Assembly (NCBI RefSeq): GCF_905220565.1
Contig: NC_059416.1
Coordinates: 1,984,001 to 2,048,000, forward strand
Source: Melitaea cinxia
Lineage: Eukaryota > Arthropoda > Insecta > Lepidoptera > Nymphalidae
Reading direction: 5' to 3'
Length of the DNA: 64,000 nucleotides
The notes under the pieces are model-generated. The model had not been told where the DNA came from. It saw only the letters and a list, made by a program, of their open reading frames with translations, and made no database searches. Below, in pieces: positions 40,977-53,612 of this stretch; position 1 is the stretch's first letter, and every line of letters begins with the position of its first letter. A program made the position numbers and the translations under genes.

Positions 40977-43744
40977 ATACAAAAAAATTAATTTGGTACT
41001 TTTACACTTTTTTCTGTGTACCTTTTTTACCTTTCATTTTTACTAGGTTCTAGTATTTTGAAATATAATATGACGTTATTAGGCTTATATGGTAATACAC
41101 TTGAGATTATAACTGATGAAGAAATTCAATTTCTCAACAAAGTAGAAATCTAGCTTATCGTCCACCACTGCACACGAATTTGAAAATAATAAATTTCCTG
41201 AGCAATAATTTAAAAAAATCATTAACGGATTACGATATTTATGAGGCAATTTTCAAAAGTAGAGTGATTTTTAAATTGAAATTTTTCGAAAATATTTTTT
41301 TATAGTATTCTAGATGAAAGTAAAATTTGTGAAGCCAATTAAACTCCTTTCAAAGACACTTTTATATTGTGTAATTTCCTAAAAATAGTTTGAATATAGA
41401 GGACAATGAGCCCTTTAAAAAAAACAAGTCTTTAGTTTCAAATTTTTTCAAAATGAAAAGTGGAGATTTCCAAATTACCGCTTTATTTCATTGTTATAAA
41501 AATATCTACGGAACTTTGTCGGTATAAACCGATTTCCATTTGAAACAAGCGTCATGTTACTTGACGCGGCGGTGTGAGTTACTGAATGAAATGTTACCGC
41601 GGAACACTATAAACAACACACCGATACGAATTACTTATATTACAATTTGTTTTTTACTACACAAGAGTAACAAAACAATAATGTTTTAAAAATAAATAAA
41701 TGTATAGCTGAAAGGTAGCGGGTTATAGTCTGAAACTCTGAACCAGCACAAAAGCAGTAAAAAAAGTGACTCTATTTTTTTTCTTTTTCTGGCATAAAGT
41801 GTATGAAAATCTAAAAGGTTTTAGGTGGTAAAATTTGAACCAACACCAGAGAAGCCTAACACTTTAAATTAGATATAGGTGTAGTAACTTAAGTATGTAA
41901 ATGAAATAATTCTTGTGATGGGTTAGTGCAGTGGTTACAGCAACTTTGCATCACTAGCGTTTTAGTTCCTGATTTAACTATAATGTTGACGGTTTAAGTC
42001 TGAACCAGCACCTAAACAGCCTTTTGAACCGATTGATTAGGTAAAATTCAAGGACTCAAGTCTAAAGTTTTAGCAAACAAGGATTAAAATTAGGGATCCG
42101 TACTAAAAATTCAATATTGTAACCTAAGGAGCAAATTTTTTTCCATAAATATCTTTTAACCCGCGCACTAAAACTATTGATGAAAGAACAAAAAAATGTT
42201 TCGCATTATTAAGGGCCTATGTCACCGGTTGCTGATAAGTTTCGATTAGTTACCGACACAGCAATATCCAACCGATAAGGCTTTATTTCGGTTCCACCAT
42301 CGAACTTCCTATTTAATTAATAAGTGGATAGCTTAGAACTCGCTTAGTATTTCATATTTTAGATTAACAAATTTCATTATTAATAAATAATTGAGATTCG
42401 CGTAAACTCATGCGTGTACCGTAATATAATCACAATCATTTCACATAAAAATAAATTAGGTATTTTTGCAATACGTAATTTTTACTTTGTAATAAAAACA
42501 TTATTATTTTATTGTTATTAATAATAAAAAAACTTTATTTAAAACAAATAATTTTAAATAAAATTTAATTACTACTTCGGAATAAAAAATACAAAATGGC
42601 ACCCCGTCATTATCAGAATTAAATGTCAATTTCGAACAATATAAAACGCATTGATAAATGCTATATATATTTATAAACAGTCTAAGTCGGTAATGGTCCA
42701 GACGTACAGACAGACAAATTTATAAGCGGGCGCTAACGAGATGTAAAGACGCTGTCGAAGACGAAAGGCGTACGTGAAATTTCTTTAAAGTATTAAAAGG
42801 TGGAAAAGTTAATTTTATCAGTGTTTTACATTAACTTAGATAATAGTTTTACTGCAAGTAGGTTCTCATTAATATAATAATAAAAATGTGCCTAAACTAA
42901 AGAATCATTGCATGTCTCAGTGAGTCCTAAAATGACTCTAAGTCTATGTCTTCTAAAAAAAAAAATCTTAACGCCAGCCTGGATATGAATCTGATCTGAA
43001 TCTGACCTAATTGACATCTTTTCGATTTTAGTGAATAAACATTTTACGTCTTTTCAAATATTAAATGATATAATCCCAAATTTTGACAGCTCAACAAAGC
43101 CACAGATAAAAAAGAACAATTGTACCAATTAAAAAAAAAAACAGATCATAAGCGGTAAGAAATTTCACATCGCACCTTATCTAGATCAAGTCTATAACGA
43201 TGTACTAAAATAAAACGACGGTTTAAACCTCAAACAAATAAACAGAATAATGTGCAGGTGTGAATGAACATTGGCTGCTGGTGGAAGTGAGACAAAAAAT
43301 TCACCACAAACGAGAGGAAAAGAGACAGATAACTTGGATGCAGATAGGGAGATCAAATTTCGTATAAAACTAACGACTTATTTGTACCTTGTATCCTTTT
43401 TAAATATAATTATGCATATTGAAATAAATTTTGTTTCTCTGTCCGTCTGTCTGATTTAATTGTAAGTGGAGATTAAGGGATGTTATAATTAGCTGTGGTT
43501 GGAAAATTTGATTCTGAGTTAATTGGGTTTTTTATATGATAAAAATCATTAATAGTTATAATCTCGATATAATATTCTCTTTTAGGATTAATTATTACAG
43601 TATTTCGATGATATAATTTTTTATAATACTGTGCGTATATTAAAGTATAAATAAATAAACAAGTGTGTTAGTGCTTGTACGAGATTTTTTTTTCGGTGAA
43701 AAAATCTCTATAAATAAAAAAAAAATAATAAAAAAAAAACTGAG
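40977..43744. other. 2.8 kb of AT-rich DNA, nothing firm
   Basis: No reliable coding frame. Between 41700 and 42060 the words CTGAACCAGCAC / TTGAACCAACACC and GTGCAGTGGTTACAGCAACT hint at an old tRNA-like repeat, too weak to annotate. Confidence 0.4.
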
Positions 43745-43880
43745 TGGCGTATTCTAACTCATTCTTTCGCCGACTTAAATTCTATATATTTATATATTTG
43801 TTTCTTTACCGAGACATATTTTTGTTTCATCGAGTTTCAAACCACAACGATCTAAAGAAGTTACACTTCAAAAACAATGT
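43745..43880. repeat. Family F inverted-repeat element, partial
   Basis: GTTTCATCGAGTTTCAAACC and AAAGAAGTTACACTTC match the right half of 3623-3798. The left terminal repeat is missing. Confidence 0.7.
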
Positions 43881-44478
43881 GCATACAAACAGTAGAATGG
43901 AAAATCAGCAATTTGATTGCTAATCGAACGATATTTAAGCAATGTAGCCTGACAGTGGACAATATACTCAACAGCAATTATCAATCTAAGTAATTTTTTT
44001 TTTTAGATTTGTGTTATTTTTGTATCATTACTAAGTATATTTATTCTGACGCCACGTTTTTCTTTTATAATTTTTTTTAGTTGATTGGTTGTAAAAGATC
44101 GCTATTGAGCGATGAAGCCGCTTCTTTGTACGAATTCAATTTCTTGTTTACAAAAGTAATGTGTTTCTTTTATACGTCTGATCTCCAATACGTGAATCTA
44201 TTTAGTGATACAATACCCTTTTTTATTTGCTACCCCTCTGTAATAAAGGTTTCAAAATACAGTGGAATAACTAGCCAGTGACATTTAAAATCAATTATTT
44301 GATAATATAAGGCTTGGTTTGCTACTTTGAAACAATTTATTTTCGTCAATTTTCGAATAGCTTAGTACCTATGTCTTAATTTAAATCTGTTTTGAGGCGG
44401 CTTAAGATGTTATTAACTTTATTATGGTAATCAGTAATTATTTTATTGCATTACTAATTTGGTGATAACTATGTCATG
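43881..44478. other. AT-rich DNA, no feature seen
   Basis: Nothing recognisable. Confidence 0.5.
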
Positions 44479-44762
44479 AACTGCGGTAGGGCACAGCAGG
44501 AAAATATCCTGCTCAAAATATGGAGCAGCCCGACTGGGGAAGTACCTCGACCTTACAGGAGATCACAACTAAATATCACTGTTTTCAAGCTATGTTGTGT
44601 TCCTGTTGGTGAGTAAGGTAACCAGAGCTCCTGGGGGGAATTGGAGATAGGGTCGACAACGCGCTTGTGATGCTTCGGCTATTGCAGGCATTTATAAGCT
44701 ACGGTAATCGCTTACCATCAGGTGAACCGTACGCTTGTTTGCCGATCTAATTACATTAAAAA
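44479..44762 (+). repeat. Family A retroposon, near full-length
   Basis: It runs from CGGTAGGGCACAGCAGGAAA through TGGAGCAGCCCGACTGGGGA to CGTACGCTTGTTTGCCGATC and an A-rich tail. Confidence 0.88.
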
Positions 44763-45951
44763 AATGTAACCCTTACAAACCTTAAGGTCGCTTTAATATC
44801 ATTGGTAGGTATAAGAATAGAATGTGCATGGTGAAAACAGTTATTTATGCGCATAAATTCTAAAAACTGCACTAAATTGGATTACAAATTTTTCTTTAGT
44901 GACAAGAAAGGCTTGTGTATAAAAATAAAATAAAAAGAAACGGATTATTCATAAAAAAAATTGGTAAGAGTTCACTGGGTCAGTTAGTTATGACCGACTG
45001 TTAAGTGGAATCATCAACAGCACAATACTTGAACATTTTAAGCAAAACACAACTGAGAACAAATCTTTTATCACAAAAATCAGCGTCAACTTCACTGTAA
45101 TCATAATTGTATCCTAACTACATACAGAACAACTGTAAACGTTTTATTTAAAGACAATATGGGTTGCTTTCTTTGTAATATAAAAACAATCACAATTACG
45201 AAATAAACCGCAGCCCTGTTATTGAACGAAAAAACTTAAATGGATTAATTAACAAAAAAAAAATCTTGATTTCAAATAATAAAAAAATATCATTCCAATA
45301 AATACTATTATAAAAACGTGTCAATGACTTAATATATAATATTTCGATTGAATTTGTTTCGTAATATAAAAAAGTTAATTTCAAATATTAACAATAAGTA
45401 GTTTTACCACGTACAAGGCTATTTACTTAAATTAGTTTGACACTTAAAGACAAAAGTAAAGAGGTAATAAAAAAATTAAGAAAAAAGTTTTTATACATTT
45501 ATATCTTTATTTTTAATCGCAATAAACATTAATGAATTTGCCGTAAACCTCAATACGAATAATGTCACAGATTATCAATGTAATAACCGACACGTATTTT
45601 TATATGAGGGGTTTGCTCGCACTGTAACGCGCACGTTTTATTGCGTTTCATTTTGATAAGTACCTACTGCTCGACAAATTATCGCAGTTGTTCTTTGAGA
45701 CTTATAAACTACTATTTTTTTAAAATTAACTAGGTATATAGGGTTGAAATGTTCAATGGAATACAAACCAATTCATAATAAAATTCTTATTTCAGTAGAA
45801 TACTAGAATTATCTTTTTTTGTGGTAGTTTTGCTTTGTTATATTTAATTGTCTTTCTGAACTTAACAATTCCATTGTCTTTTGGTTGGTTAATAATAACA
45901 CTCCTTCATCGTCTATGTGGTGTACCCCATATGCATGAACTTTATATATTA
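44763..45951. other. AT-rich DNA, no feature seen
   Basis: Nothing recognisable. Confidence 0.5.
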
Positions 45952-46245
45952 CGCTTCAGCCTATAATACCCCACTACTGGGCATCACGCTCCAATGCAGG
46001 TTGGCGGATATACTCTACATATAATGAGTAATAATCACTATCAGGTGTACATGATAACAACTGAGACGGACGGGTTGACGTGCTCTCCGAGGCACGGTGT
46101 GGAGACCAACAAGAACTGCACAAACTGCATGGCCAATACAAATGTTTGTCATGTGCGAGGATCGAACCCGCAACCGCCAGCGCGACAGCTACAAACCAGT
46201 TCCGTGATTTATGACCATTGCTCATGCAAACATTGATGTCAACAA
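45952..46245 (-). repeat. tRNA-derived SINE (family B, head 1)
   Basis: Antisense copy with tail ATACCCCACTACTGGGCATC, body GTGCTCTCCGAGGCACGGTG and B box as the complement of GAGGATCGAACCCGCAACC. Part of the tail (GCCTCTTTCCCCAT...) is deleted. Confidence 0.85.
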
Positions 46246-46254
46246 TTTATATTT

Positions 46255-46810
46255 TTAACCGACTTCCAAAAAAGGAGGAGGTTCTCAATTCGACTGTATT
46301 TTTTTTTATGTATGTTACATCAGAACTTTTGGTCCCATTTAAATTTATTTGAGATCTAACAACTACTTTTCGAGTTATATCTAATAATGCGTTTTTACTT
46401 GACGCTTTTTTCGTCGACCTACGTTGTATTATACCGCATAACTTTCTACTGGATGTACCGATTTTGATAAATTTTTTTTTGTTGCAAAGGGGATATCCCT
46501 AGTTTAGTACCGTGATAAGGAAACCAGGATCTGATGATGGGATCCCAAAGAAATCGAGGGAAACTCTCGAAAATCCGTAATAACTTTTTACTGGGTGTAC
46601 CGTTTTTGATAATTTTTAATTTAATCGAAAGCTGATGTTTATCATATGGTCACATATAAATTTTATCGAGATCTGATAACTACTTTTTGAGTAATCTTTG
46701 ATAACGCGTAGTTGCTTGACTATTTTTTCGTCGATCTACGTTGTATTACTTGTCGATGTAATTGAAGTCGGTTTTTTTTCGTTTGCGAATTGAAAACTCA
46801 ATTATATATT
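46255..46810 (+). repeat. Family I repeat, longest copy
   Basis: It starts TTAACCGACTTCCAAAAAAG and ends GAAGTCGGTTTTTTTTCGTT followed by TGCGAATTGAAAACTCAATT. It includes GTACCGTGATAAGGAAACCA. Two internal stretches (ATTTTGATAA.TTTTT and TACGTTGTATTA) occur twice, so the copy may hold an internal duplication. Confidence 0.75.
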
Positions 46811-47639
46811 ATTAATTTCGATTTATATTTTCCTACGTGCTTATAAAATTTTGTAATTTTGTGTTAAATTAAAAAATTTGTGGAAATTTTAAAGGTATTT
46901 CATTACATTTACACTACATCTACATTATCTTCAGATAAAATTTTGACATTAATTCTGTAAGGATTTAATGATATGTACTGTACTGTGAGTTAAATATTGA
47001 AACTGGCTGCACAAAACAAATCTTCAATATCATAATTTAAAAATCGCAGTTGTAAATGGTTATTTTCGTGGCCGTCGTAAAAATCGCAGTACAGGGACAG
47101 TAGTGCGTCACGCGATCAACTTTTACGATTTTATTAAATTTTATCTCAGCAAATGAGCATTATTAAAGCTTTTACGATATTCTGACGTCGTAAAAAAATA
47201 TCTTTTATTATAACAATTTGGAACGGATATTATATTTGGTCATTTTTATAACTTACAAATCGATATTAATATCGTAAATATTAACATGTCGCCTTACTAC
47301 TGTTTGTGTCTTAACGACTTTTTTTAAAATCTTAATTTATACTTCAATCTCACTGTTTCCTATTAAAAAGTAAAGAGTAACAAGGACTAAAACCTCCTTG
47401 AATTAATTTATTGAAATTATAATCCAGATTACGATTTACGATAAATAATTAATGAATGCTGATACCAAGAATGATGATGATGATGATGATGATAATGATG
47501 AGAAATCTTTCAACTGTCTCTCTTATTTTTTTTTATATATTACTTTGGCTTCCGAATTCGTTTTCGATTCGATACATATATTACAATTTGGATACTTTTA
47601 AGTAGATGTATAATTTTAGGAGTACTTAATAACGAATTA
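46811..47639. other. AT-rich DNA with a GAT microsatellite
   Basis: (GAT)n at about 47473-47500. Otherwise empty. Confidence 0.6.
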
Positions 47640-47817
47640 TATGATTATGGCCGTCTGTTCCCATGTTAAGCAACTTACTTCTTGTGTAACAGGTAACCGA
47701 CTGTTATAGCTATATATTTTTTTGATAAATATACATAGAAATAGGCGGGAATCGAACCCGTAACCTGCGGAACAGAAAGCAGCACTACAAACTGTACCAA
47801 CGGGCTAATCTATATAT
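47640..47817 (-). repeat. tRNA-derived SINE (family C)
   Basis: The minus strand has the family C head (complement of CTGTACCAACGGGCTA), B box (complement of GCGGGAATCGAACCCGTAAC) and tail (complement of GTTAAGCAACTTACTTCTTG). Confidence 0.8.
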
Positions 47818-47942
47818 TATGAAATTTAATATAAGATACTTCTAAAATTAATAATCTTCGTATATCATATACTTACTTAACAGTATCTTTTTATATGTAA
47901 AAGAGCAACATAGAAACGATTTTAATATTAACCTGTTTCACC

Positions 47943-48160
47943 GCTGGCTGGGTCTCCCCACCGTGCCTCGGAGAGCACGTTAAGCCGTCGGTTCCCGGTT
48001 GTTATCATGTACACCTGATAGCGATCGTTACTCATAGTAGGGAATATATCTACCATCCCGCATTGAAGCAGCGTGGTGGATTAAGCTCTGGTCCTTCTCC
48101 TATACGGGGAAAGAGGCCTATGCCCAGCAGTGGGATATTACTGGCTGAAGCGACCTGTGA
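47943..48160 (+). repeat. Family B SINE, 5'-truncated
   Basis: It begins in the body (GGGTCTCCCCACCGTGCCTC) and ends GCCCAGCAGTGGGATATTAC TGGCTGAAGCG. The head is absent. Confidence 0.85.
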
Positions 48161-48191
48161 CTGATATAATTTATTTCACACAAATTAAGTT

Positions 48192-48481
48192 CTCAACGTG
48201 CAATAGTATGGGCTTTGCTTGGGATCCATCTCAAAGATAGGATTAGAAATGAGACTATCCGCGACAGAATGAAAGTAACTGACATAGCCTACAGAGTTAG
48301 CAAGTTGAAGTGGCAGGGGGCTGTCACCTGTGTCGCAGGACCGATGGCCATTGGAGTGTCCTGGAGTGGAGACCGCGTGTTTGCAAACGCATTGTGGGAC
48401 ATCCTCCGGCCCGTTGGACCGACGATCTACGTAAGATTGCCGGTGGAGGCTGGATGAGGATTGAAGAAAACCAGAATGTCT
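48192..48481 (+). pseudogene. RTE LINE reverse transcriptase fragment
   Basis: This is a ~290-bp relative of 60800-61090 in the RTE LINE, sharing AGGATTAGAAATGAGACTAT, TAGCAAGTTGAAGTGGCAG and CCGTTGGACCGACGATCTAC. Small deletions shift the frame in several places, for example at GGCAGGGGGCTGTCACCTGT. Both ends are truncated, and a TGAC/CTAA short repeat follows. It encoded part of the C-terminal region after the catalytic core. Confidence 0.9.
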
Positions 48482-48631
48482 GACTAACTGACTAACTGAC
48501 TGGCCGACTGATGTGTTACTGACGGCTATTGTCTCCACGAAGTAAATCGAATGCATAGGAATATTTTGCTTTAAAAAAGTACACAAATTTTCGGTTTTAC
48601 ATTGAATTTTTATTTTGTGTAGCTTTTTTTT

Positions 48632-48908
48632 TATAAATGGGTCGGCAAACAAGCGTACGGCACACCTGATGGTAAGCGATTACCGTAGCTTATAGACGTC
48701 TGCAATACCAGAAGCATCGCAAGCGCGTTGCCGAGCCCATCCCCAATTCCCATCAGGAGCTCTGGTCACCTTACTCACCAACAAGAACACAACACTGCTT
48801 GAAAACGTATTATTTAGTTGTGATCTTCTGAAAGGTCGAGGTACTACTCCACTCGGGCTGCTCCATACTTTGAACAGGAAATTTCCTGTTGTGCCCTACC
48901 TCGGCTAA
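48632..48908 (-). repeat. Family A retroposon, near full-length
   Basis: Antisense copy from GGTCGGCAAACAAGCGTACG to AGGAAATTTCCTGTTGTGCC. Confidence 0.88.
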
Positions 48909-50094
48909 ACTTTTATCTGTTGGATACTGGTATCCGTTAAATAGCGTTATTCACAACTGGTGAAACAGACCCTTATTCCCTTTCGATGTTCCTCAAGTAA
49001 CACAGCAATTACAGAGACGTATGTATGAGTCGTGTTTACGTTCCGTCTGAGTCGAAAATTACTTTCGAACGACTTCCAAATATCGATGTATTGTTATCGA
49101 TGTATATTATTACAATCATAAAAGTCGAATTTCGAATCGATATCCGCGTCGATTGTTCATGAAATAATTAATATTGAAACAATTTGTTGTCAAGGATTAT
49201 ATTGATGTGTTTTGCTTGTTTTTTTTTTCGTGATTTTACGCATGTGTTTGTATGATTTATATTTATGTGTGTGTCTTGTGAAAGTATATTTAATTAAAAA
49301 CAGGAAACATAACACGGAATTAAAGTAATTGTATAGATACGCATTTATTAAGATATAAAATTAATTGGTTTGTGTTAATATAATCTAAAGAGATCAATTA
49401 TTTTTTTATTCTGTATAAGTTAACATATTTACAATTTTTTTAATTAGATCGTTTTTTTTCCAAAAATATTATCTAAGAGCCTATTTCAACTAAAGGATTA
49501 AAACTTTTCTAATAGCTTAAGTCTAACTTATGTAGTCATACGTATCAGTGTATTTGACTCCAACTTTTACCGTTACCAATGTTTTTGCCGAATCTTCTCA
49601 TTCAGATTTGTGTTTTGAACGAGTGGAGAAGGTGATTCGAGACATTTTCAAAGAGGAGACATTAAAAATGCCAAAAAGCATACTTGAATATAATACTGTC
49701 TATCATTCTGCTCGTGATATTGACTACGTCGCTTGGCTTTTCCGTTTTATCCCATTAAAATATAGCCTATGTCACTCAGTGATAACGTTGTATTCTCAAA
49801 CGTGTCTTTCTTATAAAATGAGTATAGAATAAGTGCTTTATTTTCCAAAACGAAATGTGTTTGTTGTCAAACAAAAAGTGTGACTTTAATGTACTTAGAT
49901 AAGTATAGTACAATACACATTATTAGGTATAAACCTCTCGTCAAATCTCGCTCAAATTTCAATTGGGCCACATTACAAGCACCAGTTTTCGAAATAAAGG
50001 AAGAATCGGCAAAATCGGGACGATACACCCTGTAAGTTATGAGGTAACACACATTTTTATGTAACACCTTTCAATTAAAAAAGTAATCATCAAA
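48909..50094. other. AT-rich DNA, one unexplained open frame
   Basis: A 94-codon plus-strand frame at 49548-49832 contains VEKVIRDIFKEETLKMPKSI. I do not recognise it, and its second half (TATAGCCTATGTCACTCAGT) looks like Helitron body, so I do not call it a gene. Confidence 0.4.
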
Positions 50095-50172
50095 ATCGTC
50101 ACACCCATATATGAGACACATAAAAAAAACAGTCGAACTGAGAAAGTTTTCCTTTTTTGAAGTCGGTTAAAT
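50095..50172 (-). repeat. Family I fragment
   Basis: CAGTCGAACTGAGAAAGTTT and TTTTTTGAAGTCGGTTAAAT are the complement of the family I start. Confidence 0.65.
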
Positions 50173-50390
50173 AAAGAGATAGTGCGCCTTAAATCTTATT
50201 TCGTGCCATTGTATTGTTCCTCGAGATCAGATTTCGGACGTGTTCATAACAATATATTTATATTAAAGTTTTAATAACAACAATATATCGTTCAAATCAG
50301 AATGAATTGTTGTATTCGATTTTATTCTATAGCACCTTTGTTTTGTGAATTGCGGATTTGTTAAGGTTTTATTATCTTAATATATATAAA

Positions 50391-50569
50391 TCTCGTGTCA
50401 CAATGTTTGTCCTCAATGGACTCCTAAACCACTTAACCGATAATAATAAAATTCGCACACCATGTGCAGTTTGATCCAACTTGAAAGATAGGCTATATTT
50501 CATTTTGATATATGTAATTATTATATTTAAGAAAAAATTAGGCGAAACGAAGTTCGCTAGGTCAGCTAG
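50391..50569 (+). mobile_element. Helitron-like element
   Basis: It starts TCTCGTGTCACAATGTTTGT after an A and ends, after hairpin GCGAAACGAAGTTCGC, in TAGGTCAGCTAG followed by T. The stem GCGAA/TTCGC is perfect. It is 179 bp and non-coding. This is the cleanest plus-strand Helitron 3' end in the window. Confidence 0.85.
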
Positions 50570-50890
50570 TTTGTTATAAGTTAGCCAGTTTTTGAAGTGA
50601 AAACTTCTTTTGGCGCACCGCATACACATTTTTTCGTAGGTAGTAAGTTAGGCTGTTCTGTCACGCTCTGAGGTGAAAGGCTCAATCGAGTGAACTCGGG
50701 ACTTATTGCGTTATTGCTTGATTGCGATTACCAATGAATTTTACACTACTAAATGCACACATAAATATATATGTAACAGACTATTAATATAATAATAACC
50801 TGAAAACCTTTCATTTCATAAAAAATATACAAATTACAATGTATATGTACATAATTTATAAGATCAACGATTTCACACGCAGTATACGCT
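50570..50890. other. AT-rich DNA, no feature seen
   Basis: Nothing recognisable. Confidence 0.5.
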
Positions 50891-51188
50891 ACGCTTCAGC
50901 CTGTAATACCCCACTACTGGGCATAGGCCTCTTTCCCCATGTAGGAGAAGGATCAGAGCTTAATCCACCACGCTGCTCCAATGCGGGTTGGTGGATATAT
51001 TCCCTACTATGAGTAACGATCGCTATCATGTGTACATGATAACAACCGGGACCGACGGCTTAACGTGCTCTCCGATGTACGGTGGGGAGACCTACAAGAA
51101 CTGCACAAACACCCAGACCACGGCAAACACCTGTATGGCCAATACAAATGTTTGTCATGTGCGGGGATCGAACCCGCAACCGCCACAA
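50891..51188 (-). repeat. tRNA-derived SINE (family B, head 1)
   Basis: Antisense and well preserved: tail CTACTGGGCATAGGCCTCTT, body ACCGACGGCTTAACGTGCTC, linker CAAACACCCAGACCACGGCA and B box as complement of GGGGATCGAACCCGCAAC. The A-box end is lost. Confidence 0.88.
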
Positions 51189-51245
51189 CGTTCACACGCA
51201 GTTCATTTCATTAATTGTCACAATGCATATTTTTTTTTATGTCAC

Positions 51246-51516
51246 TAGGTCGGCAAACAAGCGTACGGCTCACCTGATGGTAAGCGATTACCGTAGCTTA
51301 TAGAAGCCTGCAACACCAGAAGCATCGCAAGCGCGTTGCCGACCCAATCCCCAATCCCCCCAGGAGCTCTGGTCACCTTACTCACCAACAGGAACACAAT
51401 ACTGCTTGAAAACAGTATTATTTTGCTGTGATCTTCTGCAAGGTCGAGGTACTACCCCAGTCGGGCTGCTCTATATTTTGAGCAAGAAATTCCTGCTGTG
51501 CCCTACCTCAGTTAAA
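51246..51516 (-). repeat. Family A retroposon, near full-length
   Basis: Antisense copy from AGGTCGGCAAACAAGCGTAC to AAATTCCTGCTGTGCCCTAC. It is one of the least diverged copies. Confidence 0.88.
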
Positions 51517-51624
51517 GCATATATGAATATTATTCCGCTGTCTAGTCAGTTCAAGTGTCAGCGTTATCTTTTACGGCCTATAAACTTTCGTGATAAAGAG
51601 TAAACTTAACGTAGTCGTATTTTC

Positions 51625-51801
51625 GAAGTGAAACTTCTTTAGAATCGTTGTGATTTGAGATTCAATGAAACGAAAATGTGTCACGATAGAGAAACAAACC
51701 CGCAAATGTATAGTGCAGAATACGATAGAATACATTACACAGTATTATATATACAAGGTGAAAAAGATCTCACGTAGGCTACTTTTCAGAAGTTACACTT
51801 C
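51625..51801. repeat. Family F inverted-repeat element
   Basis: It starts GAAGTGAAACTTCT and ends AGAAGTTACACTTC; one mismatch in 14. It is the reverse orientation of 3623-3798 with matching body (GATTCAATGAAACGAAAATG). Confidence 0.78.
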
Positions 51802-51949
51802 TGCCACGTGTGAATTGCATATACACACTTTTTTCTTGTAATTCGATATATTAGTTTTGATATTATTGAAACCAAAAAAGAAGCTAAACACTATTAAATT
51901 AAAATGCATGCTAATGATACGACTGATAGATTGAAAAATAATAACTGAA

Positions 51950-52190
51950 GTACCAGGAAATATTCTGATTAAAATCTGGAGCAGCCCGACTCCTGTACGA
52001 CTTCCCAGTACTTCGATCTTACAGAAGATCACAGCAAAAAAATACTGCTTTCAAATAGTGTTGCGTTCCTGTGGTGAGTAGGTGACCAGAGCTCCTGGTC
52101 TAGGGTCGGCAACGAGCTTGAAATGCTTCTGGTATAGGAGGCGTCTATAAGCTATGCTAATCGCTTACCAGCAGGTGTCAGGTTAACATC
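51950..52190 (+). repeat. Family A retroposon
   Basis: CAGGAAATATTCTGATTAAA, TCTGGAGCAGCCCGACTCCT, AGAAGATCACAGC and GTGACCAGAGCTCCTGG are present. The 3' end is eroded. Confidence 0.8.
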
Positions 52191-53384
52191 GTTCATATCC
52201 TTAATTCTGGATTGCCAATACAAAGTGAAGCACTATGGTCTAACAAGTTCCAAGCCTTTAGGGAGACGAGTCTTCCTTTGGTATTACAGACATATTTAGT
52301 TCAGTTCAAATACTGAAATAGATAATTATATATCTATACTTATGTCACTTATTTGATTGACCTTAAGCCTCAAAACTTATTTTCAGTTTTGTTGTATCTG
52401 TTTTGTTGTCTTACTTTGCCAAATCGTCTAAAAATTAATTTATAGAATTAATTTCTAAAATTATTTCCTTTAGTTTGCTACCCTTACTCTAAAAATATAC
52501 AATAAATAAATCTATAATATCGGATACTCTGCAATAACGATAACTATAAAAAATTGGACTAAAAAAGCTAAAAAAAAAAAAACTAAACTATCAACTAATC
52601 AACTGATCGTCCTTTGTACTTCACTATTTGTAATTGTTACAAGATTTACTCTCACTCGTTTCTATCTTGAACATAATTAAAATAGTTTGAAAAAAAAATA
52701 ATCTACATATAATTCAACCACAGTCACTATATAATCTCTTATAATTTTTGAAATTTATACTTTACATTCTATATTCAAACGAAAGAGTTTTTATATAAAT
52801 TAAAATATATATAATTATGACAGCTATAATTAAATATTAATGTAAAACAACGTTAAACACTTTTATAATATAAGTAATCGTCCCTTAAAATAAATACTGT
52901 GCTCAAACATCGCTATTAGCTTTATTTAAACGACTGAACTTACAGATATATTCTATCTCGTTCTCGCATTAAGCTTTAAAGAAGGACGGTGTGTATAGAC
53001 GTCTCTGTCGCACGTTGGCAATTTGCTGGCGCGTTGTTAAGTTGCAATCAATTGCCATGCGCAAACAGACGCCTATGATATATCCAATTAGGAGGCTTTC
53101 GTGTATAAGTTAGTACGTGAAATTTTTTAAGCTTTGGTTATTTGTGATCTCTTAGTTACAACAATTTTGACAATTGTGACTGTTCTCTAGTTGTTTGCTG
53201 TGTTCTATTTAATACCCTAAGTTCAAAATCAGTCGTGCAGTCTATATGAATAAATAGCCTATGTTGTGTCGGAATAATTTACTTTTGTTGAGAAATAATT
53301 ATCAAAATTGGTTATGTATAACTTTTTTTGCTCAGTGCAAGTTATAGTTTTTTCAATTAGGCTTTTTAGTTTTTACTGACGTAA
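52191..53384. other. AT-rich DNA, no feature seen
   Basis: A GC-richer patch at 53000-53080 (CGTTGGCAATTTGCTGGCGC) has no identifiable function. Confidence 0.4.
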
Positions 53385-53612
53385 AGCACATCAGGATATG
53401 TCCTTCTTAAAATCTGGAGCACCCCGTCTCTGAAAGTACTTTAAATATTGGCTGGCTTCTTAAAATAAAATAACAGCTAAATAATACTGCTCCCAGAGCT
53501 CCTGGGTAGGTTCGACAAAGCGCTTGCGATGCTTCCGGTGTTCAGATGTGTACAGGCTACGCTAAGCACTTCCTATCAGGTGAGCGGTATGATTATTTAC
53601 CGATATTTTCGT
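53385..53612 (+). repeat. Family A retroposon, diverged
   Basis: AAAATCTGGAGCACCCCGTC, CGCTTGCGATGCTTCCGGTG and GGCTACGCTAAGCACTTCCT are recognisable. Confidence 0.7.

Noticed and set aside
48215..48457. 80-codon frame starting LGIHLKDRIRNETI as a gene
   Set aside because: It is a frameshifted piece of the RTE LINE also present at 60800-61090.
49548..49832. Possible exon of a host gene
   Set aside because: Nothing in it is recognisable, splice sites and neighbours are lacking, and the second half resembles Helitron body.
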